Virus record (IMG/VR): IMGVR_UViG_3300046517_000786
Span: 1-43,642 of that record
Length of the DNA stretch: 43,642 bases
Strand: one strand, 5' to 3'
Source: a virus
Position 1 is the stretch's first letter; each line of letters opens with the position of its first letter. The notes under the pieces were generated by a model that saw only the letters and a program-made list of their open reading frames with translations, ran no database searches and was not told the origin of the DNA. Position numbers and translations under genes: made by a program. Of this stretch, positions 28,280-36,615 are shown piece by piece.

Positions 28280-29637
28280 TGGCAAAAATTGTCATAAATG
28301 TCTTCAAGGGAATTAATACCACTACCTCCTCTCTTATCACAGATAAGGGAGAGATGGAGTTCAATCAGAACGTCCATCCTCGTCCATTCAAGAATCTAGC
28401 GAAGAGAAAAGGAGTTGAGCCGGTGAGTTCAAGCCCAGATCCAATCATGGGGATCTTTGATATTGAGCTAGATGGGATCATCATTCCAATCTTTCAGGCA
28501 GGAGGGACTCTTACATTCTTCCCCGATCTAGCATCGGCAACGATGAATGATCCTGATCCTTATCCATTTGCAGATCCTTTAGATTCAGCTGGAGGCAACG
28601 TCTTTACCTTATTCCCTCTTGAGAAGACCATGAGGGCTATAAATGAGAGATTGGCTAGGCATAATTTGCCTACATTTATCTTTCCTAATAGAATGTTTAA
28701 TGCTGGAGGTTTTATTGGAGGATCAGGAGAAGCTCCAGCTACTCAGCTTAAAGGCACATATTATGTTGGGGCTGTAGGAAATATAACTATGCCTGTGAAT
28801 GGTTTTTATGGATATGATCTAGGACAATGGGATGCTCATTTCTCGGTTCCGGCTGGGACTCGAGGAGCAGAGCTTGTTAATGATATTAGAACAGCAGTCG
28901 ATCTAGCGACTTTCTCTTATATCCGAAACATCTCATCCATGCAGGGAGCGACAGATATTCTTTATTATGATACAGCCGTCCCATCAATAGTGCCTCCAGC
29001 AGCAACTCCAGCTACTTATAAACAACGCTTAGCTCAATGCAGGACTGCGATACGACTATTTGAATGGGTTAATGTGGATGCGGATTGGGCTACAATTATC
29101 ACACCAAATAGTCATAGGCGATATTGGATTGAGCCGTGGGGCGTTGAGGCTAATGCTAGAGCATGTATCGTAACCAATTATCCATTAGCTCCTGATGGTA
29201 ATACAAGAAAAGCACTTGAGATTGCATGTGCTTTTCAATCTGATACTCCTGCTGCAGATGCAGGATTTGGATTTGCAGGTGGAGATGCAGATGCAGATCA
29301 TTTTATTTATACTACAAATAGAGCAACCCTTTCGTCTCCTAACATTGTTAAATATCCAGCTGTTCAAATTAAGCTATTATTTACTCAGTTCCTTCATGCT
29401 AATTCTGCGAATGAAATTTATTTTCCTCCATCTCAATTTGGAAGTCCTGCAATTAACACCTATGTTTTACTTTCAAATGGAACCAATTTCTACACCCTAA
29501 CGCAGGCCCAAGTTCAGGCAGATGTATCTGGAATTGTGGCTCTTCTGGATCCAAGTGCGCCAGTTAATTCTGTGGGATGGTTTGCAAACGCGCAATTCAT
29601 GGCAGCTAAACTCGGACCTTTTACCTACAATGTCTAA
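28279..29637 (+). CDS. Nozzle-like structural protein, copy A (452 aa)
   Basis: A 452-residue protein. The N-terminus VFKGINTTTSSLITDKGEM...QNV...LAKRKGVEP (residues ~8-50) has the look of podovirus nozzle/tail-hub starts ('F.GI....S.L....E..D..NV.......KR.GV'). MGIFDIELDG (~58-67) follows. The middle and C-terminus are a different, Ala/Pro/Asn-rich domain with no recognised fold. The N-terminal module is repeated in the next gene. It is probably part of the tail hub. Confidence 0.5.
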   Translation: MAKIVINVFKGINTTTSSLITDKGEMEFNQNVHPRPFKNLAKRKGVEPVSSSPDPIMGIFDIELDGIIIPIFQAGGTLTFFPDLASATMNDPDPYPFADPLDSAGGNVFTLFPLEKTMRAINERLARHNLPTFIFPNRMFNAGGFIGGSGEAPATQLKGTYYVGAVGNITMPVNGFYGYDLGQWDAHFSVPAGTRGAELVNDIRTAVDLATFSYIRNISSMQGATDILYYDTAVPSIVPPAATPATYKQRLAQCRTAIRLFEWVNVDADWATIITPNSHRRYWIEPWGVEANARACIVTNYPLAPDGNTRKALEIACAFQSDTPAADAGFGFAGGDADADHFIYTTNRATLSSPNIVKYPAVQIKLLFTQFLHANSANEIYFPPSQFGSPAINTYVLLSNGTNFYTLTQAQVQADVSGIVALLDPSAPVNSVGWFANAQFMAAKLGPFTYNV

Positions 29638-30280
29638 GACAATTCTACATGACTTTAGCGCGAAGCCCGATCAGGGGAACCTGAAGAGGCAGGCTGGAGA
29701 GTATGCATTCATGCAGAATGTGAGAGGTTGGGGTCAACGCGGGAAGAAACGTCAAGGGGTGCAAACGAGAGCAACCTTGGAATTCGGAGTCATGGGTATC
29801 TTTGACATCAAAGTAGATGGAGACCCTCTCAGTCCTGATAAGATTCTCGTTTATGATAATAACGGATCCATCATCCTCTATGACTGGTCTGAACTCATCA
29901 GCATCTTTGATTTCTTATTTGATACAGGATCAGAGCTAGACCTTCAAAGTCCTGACTTAAACTGGTGGAAAGTAGCCGTAGACGTTAGTGGAGCTATCAC
30001 AGTGACGGGGATAGCGGCGCCAGGGACTACGATCTCCTCAGACCTATTTGTAGCTCAGAACGCTCTCTTTGGGTTTAAGTTCTCTACAACGATCTCAAGG
30101 CTCTACATTCAAGCAGGAACGATTAAGACTGGGATATTTGGACCGTCAACTCCTGTGACTTCATACACAACAGCTCAGAGTTTTGAAACTGGTTTCGGTC
30201 CTGTCTTTCAAGATGGTAATTTAGATAATTTTCGGTTATCAGTGGACAACACCGGATCGCTCAACAGTACCCAAGTATGA
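29630..30280 (+). CDS. Nozzle-like structural protein, copy B (216 aa)
   Basis: A 216-residue protein from ATG 29630, overlapping the previous gene by 8 bases. Residues ~20-62 (GEYAFMQNVRGWGQRGKKRQ and GVMGIFDIKVDG) match the module at the start of the preceding gene, indicating a partial tandem duplication. After residue ~90 comes a different beta domain. It ends in an ATGA overlap with the next gene. It may be a short hub subunit that works with the 742-residue protein at 30852. Confidence 0.5.
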   Translation: MSKTILHDFSAKPDQGNLKRQAGEYAFMQNVRGWGQRGKKRQGVQTRATLEFGVMGIFDIKVDGDPLSPDKILVYDNNGSIILYDWSELISIFDFLFDTGSELDLQSPDLNWWKVAVDVSGAITVTGIAAPGTTISSDLFVAQNALFGFKFSTTISRLYIQAGTIKTGIFGPSTPVTSYTTAQSFETGFGPVFQDGNLDNFRLSVDNTGSLNSTQV

Positions 30281-30843
30281 AAAAACTCTTAGCCCTAGCA
30301 TTAGTAATGTGTTGTGTAATTTTCGTAGCCGCGATTGGTGATGTGTTTAAAGCGGTCATGGTAGATATATCCGGAAACGTGGTTACCACCCCACTTACCT
30401 TCAGCAACCAAGTAAATATGACGGTTGCTCCCACAAACATTGGGAATCTTGTCAGGTACGTTGATCTCACCAATTCCTCAGCCTCATTCATCACTTCTGG
30501 TAAAGTTGCAATCGCTAACGGTGGAACGGGAACCAACATCACATTCTTAAACGGTAGCTATACTAATAAACTTCAATTCGTTACTTCAAATCTCGTCGTT
30601 ATAGCTCCAATCCCTCTGATTAGCGGAGGACTGGGAACTAATGTCACAGCTTTAGTTGGATCATGGACGAATAGCGTGAACTTCAGGGCAAATGGTACAA
30701 ATGATGCAAATGCTTATTCGGTGAAAGGCGTTCTTGGATTCACAGCTATCGTGACCAACTGGCCTCTAACCGTCACTGGAGGAATCTTCAGTAATCGACT
30801 TTATTATAGTAACGGGATCTTAACAAACATGACTATACCCTAG
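30277..30843 (+). CDS. Signal-peptide-bearing Gly/Thr/Asn-rich protein (188 aa)
   Basis: A 188-residue protein with signal peptide MKKLLALALVMCCVIFVAA and likely cleavage near residue 19. The mature part is beta-rich with fibre-like NGGTGTN and SGGLGTN repeats (about residues 82-88 and 110-116). It resembles the exported proteins at 21173-24620 although it lies 6 kb away between two nozzle-type genes. Its TAG stop is part of the ribosome-binding site of the next gene. Confidence 0.55.
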   Translation: MKKLLALALVMCCVIFVAAIGDVFKAVMVDISGNVVTTPLTFSNQVNMTVAPTNIGNLVRYVDLTNSSASFITSGKVAIANGGTGTNITFLNGSYTNKLQFVTSNLVVIAPIPLISGGLGTNVTALVGSWTNSVNFRANGTNDANAYSVKGVLGFTAIVTNWPLTVTGGIFSNRLYYSNGILTNMTIP

Positions 30844-30854
30844 GAGCTACCATA
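30842..30854 (+). promoter_or_regulatory. Ribosome-binding site before an in-frame ATA start
   Basis: AGGAG (30842-30846), overlapping the TAG stop of the previous gene, is followed by a 5-base spacer and ATA (30852-30854), the first codon of the long downstream reading frame. This frame opens after a TAA at 30810 and contains no ATG, GTG or TTG before 31314. Confidence 0.6.
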
Positions 30855-33080
30855 CCTACCCCAATTTTACTGTCACTCAGCCCCAACTACAAGCCCACCT
30901 ATGCAGCTCATAGGGAGTGGGGGGCTGGAGTTTTTGGGAACGGAGAGAGTTTCCCGCGTTGCTTTGGGAATAACATCGCTTCATCCGCAGATGTTTACCG
31001 TCTAGGAATCATTCCATGTTTTAATTTAACAGCTCCATTTAACGGAGCTGGGACAAGCACCGCAGGGACTTATGGTATTTGCATTGTTTACCGTTCAACA
31101 TTCTTTGATGACGGACTCTCTGGAGATAACATCCAGGGAAATAGATCAAACATTGTAGATGTTACTCTGGGATCTGGAGATGACGTTCTTTTAACCAAGG
31201 TTTCCACAACAGACACGAAAGTTGATAACATTGATATTTATGTCGCTCAAAAGATTGATTCTACCTATGGGACATTTTATAGGGTCGTACTGGGATGCGG
31301 TAATGATAATAGTGTGGTTGAATTCAACATCATCATGGCTAACGGGTTTCCGACCTGCACCACGACGAATGAAGGAACAGCACAAGCAGACTCTTTCATC
31401 TTAAATACTGATAACGACTTCCCTACAGCCCAGCCTATTTTGTTGGAGATTAACGGTCGCTTGTTAAGTGCGGGAGGGATTGTCAAACGAGTGACGGGTA
31501 CATTCACGAATGGATCATCCACGGTTACCACATCTGAAACCATTTATGATGGAATAGAGTTTTGGAACATTAAAAGGGATTCAGATACTACGGGAGGATT
31601 TAATGGGAGAGGAACCTACCTTTGTCGATACGTAGACCCTAATACAGTGACTTTGGTTAATGCTGACGGTACTGCGGATACCTACGATGGAGTGACCGGG
31701 AGTGAGACCGGATCGATCTGGACTGAACCTAACAGGAAGGTATCGAATCTCCTAAACCCTCACAGCTTCCCATTTGACAACATTAACAATGATTATCCTA
31801 GTGCAGTACTAGCGGCTGGGAAGGTGCCTAATACCAATCGAGTTCTTATCATGGGAGCTAATTGGGTGATTGCGGAGGATTATGACCGATTTCCTTTGGA
31901 TGACGGGTTGAACTTCGTTTCCACTGAGTTTGGGTGTGGATCTCATTTTTCCATTGTCCCCGCTCATGGACGTCTTTACTGGTTAGATTTCAGTAAAGGC
32001 AAGAGAGAGATAGTGATGAGTGATGGGAGCACAGTGATGCCGATTTCAACTCAAAAGATTAAAAGCGTTCTAAACCGGGTCACCTTAGACACCAACTCTG
32101 AATGTTGGAGGATCAGTTTTATCCATGGAGCCTACTACCGGAATGAAGATACAATCAGATGGGCAATTTACTTGGATGGAAATACAGTACCGAATTATAT
32201 CCTAGAATTAGACTTAAATTCTGGGGATTTAAGGAGTGATCCGGAGTATTACCCTCTCCGTTATTTGGACGTCTTCACTTATGGACAGATTCGAGGACGA
32301 GTTTACATTGGTCAGTTTGGTTATAGCGGGGGTATTGCTCGTCTTGGCTTGGATAATGTTGATAATCGGTACTATGACTGGGTAGCCTCTGGAGATATGC
32401 AGGGGGATCTAGATGCAGCAGGACAAACTACAACCGTACTCACAGCCTCAGGAGCAGCATTTGACACAGCTGGAGACGGTCTTAAAGGGATTCAAGTCCT
32501 AGTCTGGCAGGAGTCCACGGATGGCACAGAAGCGACTTTAATTAAGAATCCTACTTTCTACGAATGCAGAATTTCAGATAACACTGCTACCACGTTTACC
32601 GTTAACTACGTTGAGACAATGGATTTAGTTGGGAATGTTTCTTTAGTTGATACAGCTCTACCAGCAGCTCCTAGTGGACTTGGATGGAAGTTTGCCATTG
32701 GAGTGATTCAAGGGATTATTGGACCTAAATGGTTTACCTCTGGAGATGCTCGTACTCCTCTAACGTTTAGAGAGCTAGCAGTGAATCATGGAAAGCAGAA
32801 CGTTGCAGCTGATTCTAATCCGATTATGTTCTTTGGGCTTGAAGAGTTTGATCCTGTTCCTAGCGATGTTCAGTTCCTTGATGCCACTCCACAAGGAGAG
32901 CAAGTGGCAGATCCTACTTTATCTGGATCGACTAGAGCTTTACCTCAAACAAATGTCTGCACGGTTTTAGGATTTATCCTTGTGGATAATAATGTGAATA
33001 CAGACACGTTTGCGATGAATGTGGAAACGATCACGATTGATCTGAACGATCAAAGTATCGCTGATAACGTAATTCGCTAG
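30852..33080 (+). CDS. Large tail hub / nozzle-like protein with ATA start (742 aa)
   Basis: A 742-residue protein read from ATA 30852. A GTG start at 31314 would give 588 residues but leave 462 bases of clearly coding sequence untranslated. The first part (HREWGAGVFGNGE; GICIVYRSTFFDDGLSGDN) and a fibronectin-like stretch precede a beta-propeller-like region with GANWVIAEDYDRFPLDD, AHGRLYWLDFSKGKREI and STVMPIST. These resemble the P22 gp10 and T7 gp12 types of hub/nozzle proteins. It most likely forms the hexameric tail nozzle. The unusual start suggests reduced translation or a sequence error at the ATG. Confidence 0.6.
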   Translation: MPTPILLSLSPNYKPTYAAHREWGAGVFGNGESFPRCFGNNIASSADVYRLGIIPCFNLTAPFNGAGTSTAGTYGICIVYRSTFFDDGLSGDNIQGNRSNIVDVTLGSGDDVLLTKVSTTDTKVDNIDIYVAQKIDSTYGTFYRVVLGCGNDNSVVEFNIIMANGFPTCTTTNEGTAQADSFILNTDNDFPTAQPILLEINGRLLSAGGIVKRVTGTFTNGSSTVTTSETIYDGIEFWNIKRDSDTTGGFNGRGTYLCRYVDPNTVTLVNADGTADTYDGVTGSETGSIWTEPNRKVSNLLNPHSFPFDNINNDYPSAVLAAGKVPNTNRVLIMGANWVIAEDYDRFPLDDGLNFVSTEFGCGSHFSIVPAHGRLYWLDFSKGKREIVMSDGSTVMPISTQKIKSVLNRVTLDTNSECWRISFIHGAYYRNEDTIRWAIYLDGNTVPNYILELDLNSGDLRSDPEYYPLRYLDVFTYGQIRGRVYIGQFGYSGGIARLGLDNVDNRYYDWVASGDMQGDLDAAGQTTTVLTASGAAFDTAGDGLKGIQVLVWQESTDGTEATLIKNPTFYECRISDNTATTFTVNYVETMDLVGNVSLVDTALPAAPSGLGWKFAIGVIQGIIGPKWFTSGDARTPLTFRELAVNHGKQNVAADSNPIMFFGLEEFDPVPSDVQFLDATPQGEQVADPTLSGSTRALPQTNVCTVLGFILVDNNVNTDTFAMNVETITIDLNDQSIADNVIR

Positions 33081-33082
33081 CT

Positions 33083-33706
33083 ATGAAAACATGCACATAT
33101 TGTAAGTCTGAAAAACAAGAATCAGATTTTAAATTAATAAAGGTAAAGAATGGCAAGACATGGATGAATTCCAGATGCGCAGAATGCATGACAATAATTG
33201 GAAGAAAATATGCTGGAAGATATGTTCAGAAAAGAAAGGATTATTATCTTAAATGCATGGCTGAAAATCCTGAAAAAGAGAGAGCTAGGGGAAAAGCTTG
33301 GAGAGATAAAAATAGAGAAAGGCTCAATGCACAGGGCCTGAAATGGATTAGAGCTAACCCTTTGAAAAGGCTGGATCATCAGTTAAAAAGTATCCACGGA
33401 ATAACCTTGGATGAATACAATAAAAAGAAAGAGGAGCAGAAAGATTTGTGTGCATCATGTGGGAAGCCTGAAGTTGCTAAAATCTGGAAAAATCAGAAGC
33501 TTGGAATTAAAAGACTTTCTGTAGATCATTGCCATACAACGGGTAAAATAAGGGATCTTTTATGCCAGCAATGCAATATGGCTCTTGGAGCATTAAGGGA
33601 AGATCCAATTATTATTCGAAAACTTGCCGACTACATCGAACGCCACAAAAAACCCATCTATAAATTTGAGCCTAAATACCCAATTTACGATTTAGGGACC
33701 CTTTAA
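33083..33706 (+). CDS. Endonuclease VII-like HNH protein with N-terminal zinc finger (207 aa)
   Basis: A 207-residue protein. The N-terminal zinc site is C4-x2-C7 and C32-x2-C35. A basic helical linker (40-115) leads to an endonuclease VII-type domain: LCASCG (122-127), SVDHCHTTGKIRDLLCQQCN (146-165), then a helix (IIIRKLADYIE). DHCH and the four Cys are intact. Such enzymes cleave branched DNA or act as homing nucleases. Its place between two structural genes suggests an inserted, possibly selfish gene. Confidence 0.85.
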   Translation: MKTCTYCKSEKQESDFKLIKVKNGKTWMNSRCAECMTIIGRKYAGRYVQKRKDYYLKCMAENPEKERARGKAWRDKNRERLNAQGLKWIRANPLKRLDHQLKSIHGITLDEYNKKKEEQKDLCASCGKPEVAKIWKNQKLGIKRLSVDHCHTTGKIRDLLCQQCNMALGALREDPIIIRKLADYIERHKKPIYKFEPKYPIYDLGTL

Positions 33707-33707
33707 C

Positions 33708-33980
33708 ATGCCCATAGAACGCTTTAACGTAAACACTTCTACCAGATTCCAGGGATTACAATCTCTGGCTCCTGACGAATTGAGAGAGTTTACAGATGAA
33801 GCGGTACGCAGATTAACCATAAATCAGCAGGATATTATCACCGCTCTAACCAATCAGGTTGTTGTAGATAAAAGTTTACTTCCTTTAATGGTATCGGGAT
33901 CATCTCAAGCTTCGACTACTTCAGTTGCGACGACTGAAGATGTTAATTCAGCAGAAATCGAATCTATACTCTGGTTATAA
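33708..33980 (+). CDS. Small structural-region protein (90 aa)
   Basis: A 90-residue protein, helical in the first half (PDELREFTDEAVRRLTINQQ), then a Ser/Thr-rich end. It begins one base after the endonuclease VII-like gene. No family is recognised. It is packed among virion genes, so a minor tail or fibre-base role is possible. Confidence 0.5.
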   Translation: MPIERFNVNTSTRFQGLQSLAPDELREFTDEAVRRLTINQQDIITALTNQVVVDKSLLPLMVSGSSQASTTSVATTEDVNSAEIESILWL

Positions 33981-33982
33981 CT

Positions 33983-34327
33983 ATGGCTCTACCCCCTAAA
34001 ATAGGAGTATCGATGGCAGCAGGGAATGCTAGTGATGCTGATATTTATACGATGCCTGCTTCTAATGAAGGTTTTATCTCCAACGTTACAGCTTATAATA
34101 ACTCAGCCGGCCCTCTGGATTTAACGATTACTTTAAAAAGACAAGATGGGTTGCAATGGGTGCAAGTGGTATCTCTCGCTATAGCGGCGGGAGCAACTGT
34201 ATCATTCTCAGGAGGAGCAACTAATCGCATAACCCCACTAGTCATGTTAGCAGGTGAGATTATACAAGCTAAAGGAAGTGGGGCTGGGTTAGAAGTAACT
34301 GTTTCTGGATTGCGTAATTCAATTTAA
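33983..34327 (+). CDS. Small beta-sandwich structural protein (114 aa)
   Basis: A 114-residue protein with alternating strands: EGFISNVTAYNNSAGPLDLT, VVSLAIAAGATVSF and GAGLEVTVSGL. The pattern resembles short phage beta-sandwich proteins of head fibres or tail knobs ('N....DL.I.L........'). No signal peptide. It lies just before the ejection-protein candidates. Confidence 0.5.
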   Translation: MALPPKIGVSMAAGNASDADIYTMPASNEGFISNVTAYNNSAGPLDLTITLKRQDGLQWVQVVSLAIAAGATVSFSGGATNRITPLVMLAGEIIQAKGSGAGLEVTVSGLRNSI

Positions 34328-34360
34328 TAGAAGATAAGAAATTTAACAAAGGAAAATCCC

Positions 34361-35158
34361 ATGGCAGGCTATGACGTAATACCAGACCTCAGTTCACAGG
34401 GCATTTATGTCTACGGCTCTCCTCAATGGAAAGCTGCACAAGAGAGTGCTGCTGCTAATAACCCTTTTAACATGATGATGTCTTCAGCTCAGAGTGGTGG
34501 AGCTGGGAATTTGTCACAGATCCCTTCTCCTGACATGGGATCTTTCTCTTATAATTCTGCGTCTCAGAACTATCCTACCTATATGCGGTCAATGGGAGAG
34601 AACCAAGCACAGCAAGCATTTCAACATAATGTGAATGCAGGGATTCGAATGGGTTCTTCTGCTCAAGGATTTGCTAGGGCTGAGGATGCAAGGAATCAAG
34701 CGCGCCTTGGATACCAATCTCAAGCAGGACAGCAAGAACTAGGAATTCAACAAGCTCTAGCTTTGGAACAGCAGCGTAGGAATGATGAGCAGTTGAAGAA
34801 GTATGGTCTAGATATTAGTCAACGAGGACAGAATCTGGATTATATGTCCAACTTGATGCGAATGATGTCTGGAGGAGGAGGCGGTGGAGGGATGAAGATG
34901 GGTGGAACAAGCTCTGGGCACACCACGTTCACTCCCGGAGTATCTTTATTAGATACACAGAATAGAGACTTTGCTGGAATGAATCAGGGTGGAAATGATT
35001 ATAGCGGGTATCACAACTTTGGAAGTTCTCAGCCCGCTTATCAGCCTCCTGTTTATGGTTATTCTTCTGGAGGAGGAGGATCTTCTAATCAATTCTATAG
35101 TGGCATGGGCGGTAATCAAGTTCAGGAATCTGGTGGACGAGTTTCTACCTATTATTAA
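34361..35158 (+). CDS. Gln/Gly-rich internal virion (ejection) protein candidate (265 aa)
   Basis: A 265-residue protein rich in Gln, Ser, Gly and Met. A helical middle (ARNQARLGYQSQAGQQELGI; QALALEQQRRNDEQLKKYGL, residues ~108-150) is flanked by disordered Gly-rich segments (a run of six Gly near 171). Such composition and position near the end of the late block are typical of podovirus internal or ejection proteins (T7 gp14, P22 gp7 types). A ribosome-binding site AAGGAAAA precedes the ATG. Confidence 0.5.
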   Translation: MAGYDVIPDLSSQGIYVYGSPQWKAAQESAAANNPFNMMMSSAQSGGAGNLSQIPSPDMGSFSYNSASQNYPTYMRSMGENQAQQAFQHNVNAGIRMGSSAQGFARAEDARNQARLGYQSQAGQQELGIQQALALEQQRRNDEQLKKYGLDISQRGQNLDYMSNLMRMMSGGGGGGGMKMGGTSSGHTTFTPGVSLLDTQNRDFAGMNQGGNDYSGYHNFGSSQPAYQPPVYGYSSGGGGSSNQFYSGMGGNQVQESGGRVSTYY

Positions 35159-35161
35159 AAT

Positions 35162-36613
35162 ATGAGTATATACGCTGCGGCATTAGATCAGATGGCTAAC
35201 GATCCTAATCGGTTCAACAATCAGATGGCTAGTGATGCGCAAATGGGAGCACAGGATATGGCGATGAGCGCGCCACAGGAATCCAATCCTTATCCTCCCG
35301 GTACTCCAATCATGTACCATTCCACAGTACAACCCGGATACGAACCGGAACAGCCAAGGAATATCGGACCGATGAGTGATTATGGATATAACAGTCAAGT
35401 CGCTCGTGCGCCTCTTGAAACCCCTCAAGAGATGTTCATGCGAGAGAGCCAGAAGGCTGGAGGCTCATTTCATACCGCAGGAGAAGCTCAAAACGCTATT
35501 GTGAGAGTAACCCGTGATTATGCTAATCAGAACGGAATTGATATTCGAAGCCCTGAAGGTGCCAAATGGTATCAGAATGAATTGGAACACGGGTATCAAT
35601 ATGCTCAGAAATACGTCTCTGATCCAAAGGCTGAAAAAGATTATATAAGGGAGGATCAAAATGGAGATTATTTTGATATTAGAAATGGAAAGGTTGTTTA
35701 TTCTCCAAAGCGAGCCCAACAATCGGGACAGAGCGGACAGCCTGATGTAGCGAATACTGGTAATCCTCCATTCGCGTCTCCTAATCCATCTTCTAATGAT
35801 TTTGGACAAATTCCTCCTCCAATGCCTAGCCCCGCTCCGACTAAGCCTAAAAGCTTGGCCGAACAAACATTGGAAATTTCAGGCCCTGGCAGTCGAGCCG
35901 GCAAAGCGGCTATGAAACAAATTGAACAAGACAGAGTTCATGCTGAGAAAGCTAGGAGATCACAGAATACCATATCTGTTAACGATAGGAATTCTTTTAG
36001 AAAAGTTGCCAAAGATAGTGAGGCTGAAATGGCAACCCAAGGAAGCTCTCTGGGTCTTGCGGCTGTTGCAAAAACGAAGGGTGAACGAGCTTTGCAGCTT
36101 TTATCCAATGAAACCAATACTCCCGAAGAATTGGGTCTTATTGAAGAAGATATCGCTGCTATTATCAAAGGAGGTGTGCCTACGGATTTGGGTCAGAAAA
36201 CAGCAGAATATAAAAATATTTATCGATCCTTTGCTAAATTAAAGGAGCAAATAACAGGAGAGCCTGAAGCTGTTAATACGGAAGGAATAAGGAATAGGCT
36301 TAAAGGAGTATTGTCTGAAATGAATGCTCTAAGTAATCGAATTATTGAGAATCATTACAAGATTAAGGGATTAGAGATTAAGGATGTTTTAGATCGTAAT
36401 CCTGAGCTAAAAGATCAGTGGGGCGATCTTATTAAAGCGAGAGCTGAGCAGATGGCTTATGTCCCTGGAAGTAAGAAAGAAACTTCAGCTCCTAAAACTG
36501 GCTCCTCAAATGTTATTCCTACAGTAACGACTAAAGCTGATTTTGATGCCCTTCCTTCAGGAGTGAATGCTCCTTACATTGGTAAAAATGGGAAGCTACA
36601 CCATAAACCGTAA
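35162..36613 (+). CDS. Internal virion / ejection protein candidate (483 aa)
   Basis: A 483-residue protein. A Gln/Pro/Met-rich N-terminus (to ~100), a globular segment (FHTAGEAQNAIVRVTRDYAN...), a Pro/Ser-rich linker (~185-235), then a long helical C-terminal half. It ends VTTKADFDALPSGVNAPYIG..GK.HHKP, an ending ('T.ADF.ALPSG..Y......K') found on several phage ejection-type proteins. It is one of three large late proteins in a row. Confidence 0.5.
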   Translation: MSIYAAALDQMANDPNRFNNQMASDAQMGAQDMAMSAPQESNPYPPGTPIMYHSTVQPGYEPEQPRNIGPMSDYGYNSQVARAPLETPQEMFMRESQKAGGSFHTAGEAQNAIVRVTRDYANQNGIDIRSPEGAKWYQNELEHGYQYAQKYVSDPKAEKDYIREDQNGDYFDIRNGKVVYSPKRAQQSGQSGQPDVANTGNPPFASPNPSSNDFGQIPPPMPSPAPTKPKSLAEQTLEISGPGSRAGKAAMKQIEQDRVHAEKARRSQNTISVNDRNSFRKVAKDSEAEMATQGSSLGLAAVAKTKGERALQLLSNETNTPEELGLIEEDIAAIIKGGVPTDLGQKTAEYKNIYRSFAKLKEQITGEPEAVNTEGIRNRLKGVLSEMNALSNRIIENHYKIKGLEIKDVLDRNPELKDQWGDLIKARAEQMAYVPGSKKETSAPKTGSSNVIPTVTTKADFDALPSGVNAPYIGKNGKLHHKP

Positions 36614-36615
36614 AT

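Noticed and set aside
29185-29500. Open frames on both strands within the nozzle-like gene, rich in Cys/Ile or Leu/Gln
   Set aside because: They are shadows of the GAT-GCA-type repetitive codons in the real gene; composition is unnatural and no ribosome-binding site is present.
30800-30860. Programmed -1 ribosomal frameshift joining the 188-residue exported protein to the long hub-like frame
   Set aside because: The frames overlap by about 30 bases, but no X-XXY-YYZ slippery heptamer is present, and fusing a signal-peptide protein to a hub is implausible. The AGGAG-5-ATA arrangement explains the frame better.
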